A DNA stretch of 64,000 nucleotides from JACDAE01 sp034438015 (GTDB lineage: Bacteria; Chloroflexota; Ktedonobacteria; Ktedonobacterales; Ktedonobacteraceae): positions 16,269 through 80,268 of the forward strand of contig DAOTTD010000190.1 in NCBI GenBank assembly GCA_034438015.1, in the 5' to 3' direction. Every line of letters begins with the position of its first letter. Positions within the stretch are counted from its first letter, which is position 1. Made by a program: the position numbers and the translations under genes. Shown piece by piece: positions 61,108 through 64,000 of this stretch. The notes under the pieces are model-generated. The model was not told the DNA's origin. It saw only the letters and a program-made list of their open reading frames with translations, and did not search any database.

Positions 61108-62358
61108 ATGCGTATACTGATGCTTGCTGACTTCTATCCGCCGCATATCGGCGGGGCTGAGATCCATGTCCAGACCCTGGCGCGCGAGCTGGTGCGGCGT
61201 GGTCATCATGTAGCCATCGCGACGCAGCCGCACCACGATGCTCCTGCCTATGAGGACGATGGGGGCGTCCTGGTGTACCGCGTTGCCGGCTGGAACCGCG
61301 TCCTGGCGCCATTCTACCAGGACCAGGCGCAGCAGTTCCACCCGCCAGCGCCCGATCCTGGTATCGTAGCGGCCCTGCGCCGCGTCGTGGAGAAAGAACG
61401 TCCCGATGTGGTGCACGCCCATGGATGGATCGTGCATTCGTTCCTGCCCCTTAAAAAGTGGAGCGGGGCAAAGCTCGTGATGACCCTGCACGATTACGGC
61501 CTGATCTGCGCCAAAAAGACCCTCTTTAGAGACGACCAGTTGTGCGAGGGACCGGAGTACAGAAAATGTCTGCGCTGCTCCAGCGCCCACTACGGAACGG
61601 CGAAGGCCGTGCTCCTGACCACGGCTCTAAAGATGAATGGCCCCCTGCACCGGAGCGTCGATCGCTACCTTGCAGTCAGTTCGGCGGTGCGCGATGCCTT
61701 ACTGGATGGGACCGGCAGACCGGGGCTTCCAGTAGAAGTGGTCCCGAACTTCATTCCAGGGCGCGTCCTGGATGACGTAGCGGACCGTCCAGCCGCCTTA
61801 CCGGCGGAGGATAACTACATCCTCTACGTGGGTCGCAGCAGCAGAGAGAAGGGCGTCGAGACCCTGCTCGATGCATACGCCGGCCTGGCCGACCTCGCGC
61901 CGCTGGTGATGATGGTTTCAGCGTACGGCGATACGCTCTCTGAAATTCCCTCAGGAGTAACGGTGATGCGCAGCGTTCCACACGCGCAGGTCATGGCTGG
62001 CTGGCAGCATTGTGCTGTCGGCGTCGTACCATCGCTCTGGCCAGACCCCTGTCCGACCGTAGCGATGGAGGCGATGATATGTGGAAAGCCGCTTGTCGCC
62101 TCGAACGTGGGGGGGCTACGCGACATTGTTGCAGATAACGAGACCGGCCTGCTTGTACCGCCTGGGAATGCCGATATATTACAGAGAGGACTGCGTGATT
62201 TGCTGCTCAACCCGGCGCGAAGAGCGACGATGGGCGCGAAGAGCCGTCAACGCGTGCAATCGTTCATGGTCGGAAAAGTAGCCGACCGCATCGAACAGAT
62301 CTACGAGGAGGTTCAGAACCGCGACCCGCAGCCAAAAGACCACGTATATGTCAAATGA
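61108..62358 (+). CDS. GT4 family glycosyltransferase
   Basis: From ATG 61108 (GGAG 9 bases upstream; TTG 61093 also in frame) about 416 residues. Motifs: MRILMLADFYPPHIGGAEIH, VHAHGW, LHDYGLICAKKTLF, a cysteine-rich insert (CEGPEYRKCLRCSSAHYG, about 150-167) often seen in such enzymes, VPNFIPGRV, VGRSSREKGVETLLDAY, and PDPCPTVAMEAMICGKP. It starts 22 bases after the flippase gene. The donor and acceptor are unknown. Confidence 0.92.
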   Translation: MRILMLADFYPPHIGGAEIHVQTLARELVRRGHHVAIATQPHHDAPAYEDDGGVLVYRVAGWNRVLAPFYQDQAQQFHPPAPDPGIVAALRRVVEKERPDVVHAHGWIVHSFLPLKKWSGAKLVMTLHDYGLICAKKTLFRDDQLCEGPEYRKCLRCSSAHYGTAKAVLLTTALKMNGPLHRSVDRYLAVSSAVRDALLDGTGRPGLPVEVVPNFIPGRVLDDVADRPAALPAEDNYILYVGRSSREKGVETLLDAYAGLADLAPLVMMVSAYGDTLSEIPSGVTVMRSVPHAQVMAGWQHCAVGVVPSLWPDPCPTVAMEAMICGKPLVASNVGGLRDIVADNETGLLVPPGNADILQRGLRDLLLNPARRATMGAKSRQRVQSFMVGKVADRIEQIYEEVQNRDPQPKDHVYVK

Positions 62359-62392
62359 AAAAACGTATTCGTAAGGATAAAAAGAAAAAACT

Positions 62393-63715
62393 ATGAAAAT
62401 ACTGATCACCCATGTCTATGCAAACGACAATAAAGGAGACGCCGCCATCCTGAACGTCCTTGTTCAGGAACTCAGGAAAGTCTTTCCACAGGCGTTTATC
62501 AACATCGCAACACTGGATAACATAACTGAAGCTTCCGAATTCGAGGAAAGTAAGTATGTCAACTCATTCATGCACTACTTTATGTTTAGTGAGAAGAGCA
62601 GAGCGATAAAAGGGCTCTACGCCTTCTATTGTATGCTTGCTACTATACTATGGTGTGTCATCTACACGCATCTGCACAGGCGAGCGGACTTCCTGCTCCC
62701 GCGCAACATCAAGGAGAGCCTCAACGACATACTTACCGCCGATCTCGTCGTACCGATCGGCGGAGGCTACCTGCGCACGGTGAAATCGCTAGAAGCGACA
62801 ATGAACCTGGTCATGCTATTGCACCCAATCCTGCTATCCACCCTGCTGAAGAAGCCCATCGTCCTGCACTCCCAATCAATCGGACCGTTCGCCACACCCT
62901 TCCAGAAGAGAATTACGCGCTTTGTATTGAACAGAACGCAAGGCATCATCGTGCGCGAGGACCGCACCCTGAAGACGCTGGAACAGATCGGCGTTGACAG
63001 CCACCTCGTCATACGCTCGGTCGACGCCGGTTTCCTGTTCCGCAACGAGCACCCGCGGGCCCTGCACGACCTGGTTCCCGCCCTACCCTCTCTAAAAAAT
63101 AAGACCCTGGTCGGCATCACCGTCAGGAACTGGATGGAGATCAAAAAGCAGGAACGCTACGAAAAAGAGGTCGCTCGCTTCGTAGACACCATCACCAGGG
63201 ACGGCAATACGTTTGTGCTCTTCATCCCCCAGGTCACTGCCGACCTCTGCCATGACGACGATCGTGAAGTCGGGAAGAGGATCTACGCCCTGCTCCAGAA
63301 CAGGCAGCACGTACTCAACCTGGAAGAAAAGTACAATCATCACGAGATAAAAGCGCTCTACGCCTCACTCGACTACCTCGTAGGAACGCGCTTCCACTCG
63401 GTCATCTTCTCCTTGACCGAAAACGTACCTGCGCTAGCCATCGAGTACGAATACAAAACGAGCGGCATCATGCGTGACCTCGGCCTCTCCGACTGGGTAA
63501 TCAAGATCGAGGACGTGAATGCCAACCTTCTAATCCAGAAGTTCGAGGATCTCAAGGCGCGCAGAGAAGAGTACGCTGCAATCCTCGCCCGAGCGCTCCC
63601 GCCATACATAACCGGCGCGCAGGAGACGATCCACTACGTCGAGGGGGTCTACAACGCCTCCGTGGGAATAGCCGCGCCGTCCCCACGCGCGTCCCACGAA
63701 CAAGTCGCCGCATGA
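62393..63715 (+). CDS. Polysaccharide pyruvyl transferase family protein
   Basis: The 440-residue protein has the family's two-domain layout: ITHVYANDNKGDAAILNVLVQELRK at the start (GDAAI motif), VPIGGGYLRTV, LHSQSIGPF, VREDRTLKTLEQIG, and the C-terminal LVGTRFHSVIFSLTENVPALAIEYEYKTSGIM. Members such as CsaB and WcaK add ketal pyruvate to polysaccharides. It ends the co-directional set and is followed by an intrinsic terminator-like hairpin. AAAGAAAAAACT replaces a strong ribosome site, so translation may be weak. Confidence 0.92.
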   Translation: MKILITHVYANDNKGDAAILNVLVQELRKVFPQAFINIATLDNITEASEFEESKYVNSFMHYFMFSEKSRAIKGLYAFYCMLATILWCVIYTHLHRRADFLLPRNIKESLNDILTADLVVPIGGGYLRTVKSLEATMNLVMLLHPILLSTLLKKPIVLHSQSIGPFATPFQKRITRFVLNRTQGIIVREDRTLKTLEQIGVDSHLVIRSVDAGFLFRNEHPRALHDLVPALPSLKNKTLVGITVRNWMEIKKQERYEKEVARFVDTITRDGNTFVLFIPQVTADLCHDDDREVGKRIYALLQNRQHVLNLEEKYNHHEIKALYASLDYLVGTRFHSVIFSLTENVPALAIEYEYKTSGIMRDLGLSDWVIKIEDVNANLLIQKFEDLKARREEYAAILARALPPYITGAQETIHYVEGVYNASVGIAAPSPRASHEQVAA

Positions 63716-63745
63716 TCGCGCCCGTATCAATAAATCTGAACTGAA

Positions 63746-63782
63746 CAGGCCCGTGGAGCTTTTTTGACACTCCACGGGCCTG
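63746..63782 (+). terminator. Terminator of the exopolysaccharide operon
   Basis: CAGGCCCGTGGAG (63746-63758) pairs perfectly with 63770-63782; the loop contains six T residues and TTGGGGTTTG follows. Confidence 0.65.
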
Positions 63783-63840
63783 TTGGGGTTTGTTGCAGGC
63801 CCGAAGGGGGGGCGGGGCAGGCGGTTTGGCCGCAACACAC

Positions 63841-64000
63841 ATGCATATCAAGAATTACGACGGCCAGATGTTGCATGAAATAGGAAGCTGGCGCGTTACC
63901 TCGTTTTCAGAAGGGCTGGCGAGAGTGATTGAAACGGACAGTCCCCGTTCCCGTACTCTGGTCGTCAGCACGTTTCCAACTCCCCTTTCCCAAATGAAGT
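63841..64000 (+). CDS. Partial gene at the right edge, possibly a glycosyltransferase
   Basis: From ATG 63841 an open frame of 53 codons runs off the window: MHIKNYDGQMLHEIGSWRVT, then RTLVVSTFPTPLSQMK. The VSTFP segment resembles the first beta-strand of GT4 enzymes, but the call is tentative, and no clear ribosome binding site is seen. Confidence 0.4.
   Translation, partial: MHIKNYDGQMLHEIGSWRVTSFSEGLARVIETDSPRSRTLVVSTFPTPLSQMK

Overview
The window is about 55-60% GC and fully bacterial. Gene content suggests a filamentous or sporulating Chloroflexota of the Ktedonobacteria type. The grounds are large MalT-like LuxR regulators, many GT4 and GT2 glycosyltransferases, orphan multi-domain histidine kinases, zinc-ribbon/SPFH gene sets, an RRM protein, LLM-family oxidoreductases, and many intergenic inverted-repeat elements. 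This placement is an inference from gene style, not from a marker gene. No rRNA, tRNA, CRISPR array or intact transposase was seen.

Layout. 1-9.7 kb: a PHP-domain phosphoesterase running off the left edge, a PimA-like mannosyltransferase, then a four-gene zinc-finger/SPFH/zinc-ribbon set and a DEDDy exonuclease with HEAT repeats. 9.7-26 kb: housekeeping genes (rplI, NAD(P)HX repair nnr, pgsA, plsY, panC, greA, pyrG) interleaved with a CoxG-like protein, an Mrr-type endonuclease, a hydrolase fused to a zinc ribbon, a soluble PRC/MgtE_N/CBS protein, a UPF0173 hydrolase and an RRM protein. 26-31 kb: secG, a GDSL lipoprotein and a giant FtsX-type permease. 30.8-33.4 kb: a cytochrome b6-like gene and a small membrane protein bracketed by imperfect inverted repeats, with a broken multicopper oxidase at the right end. 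33.4-38 kb: phoU, a PIG-L deacetylase, a site-2 protease and a Prim-Pol-like protein that has lost its catalytic DxD. 38-43 kb: a frameshifted coiled-coil gene, two histidine kinases, a lone receiver protein and an LLM oxidoreductase. 43-52 kb: acetyl-CoA synthetase, a field of nested hairpins, two small overlapping genes, a MalT-like regulator, a membrane protein, an enoyl-CoA hydratase remnant, a small HTH protein and an SDR. 52-64 kb: a secreted GH16 glucanase, then an exopolysaccharide locus (two GT2, two GT4, a 12-helix membrane protein, a DUF1616 protein, a flippase and a pyruvyltransferase).

The least conventional signal is the intergenic repeats. Four copies of one element (family A, near 10.5, 20.4, 24.8 and 26.3 kb) share a multi-stem architecture whose arms differ between copies yet stay complementary, including G-U wobbles. 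Two copies of a second element (family B, 8.3 and 20.6 kb) show the same behaviour with three internal hairpins. One family A copy lies between a good promoter and the secG ribosome binding site, so it is probably transcribed. These look like structured, possibly RNA-level, dispersed elements.

Other notable points are a probable ~150-nt structured RNA with its own consensus promoter upstream of greA, the double Asp-to-Ala Prim-Pol, and the four-gene SPFH set in which two proteins share the same short helical-hairpin motif.
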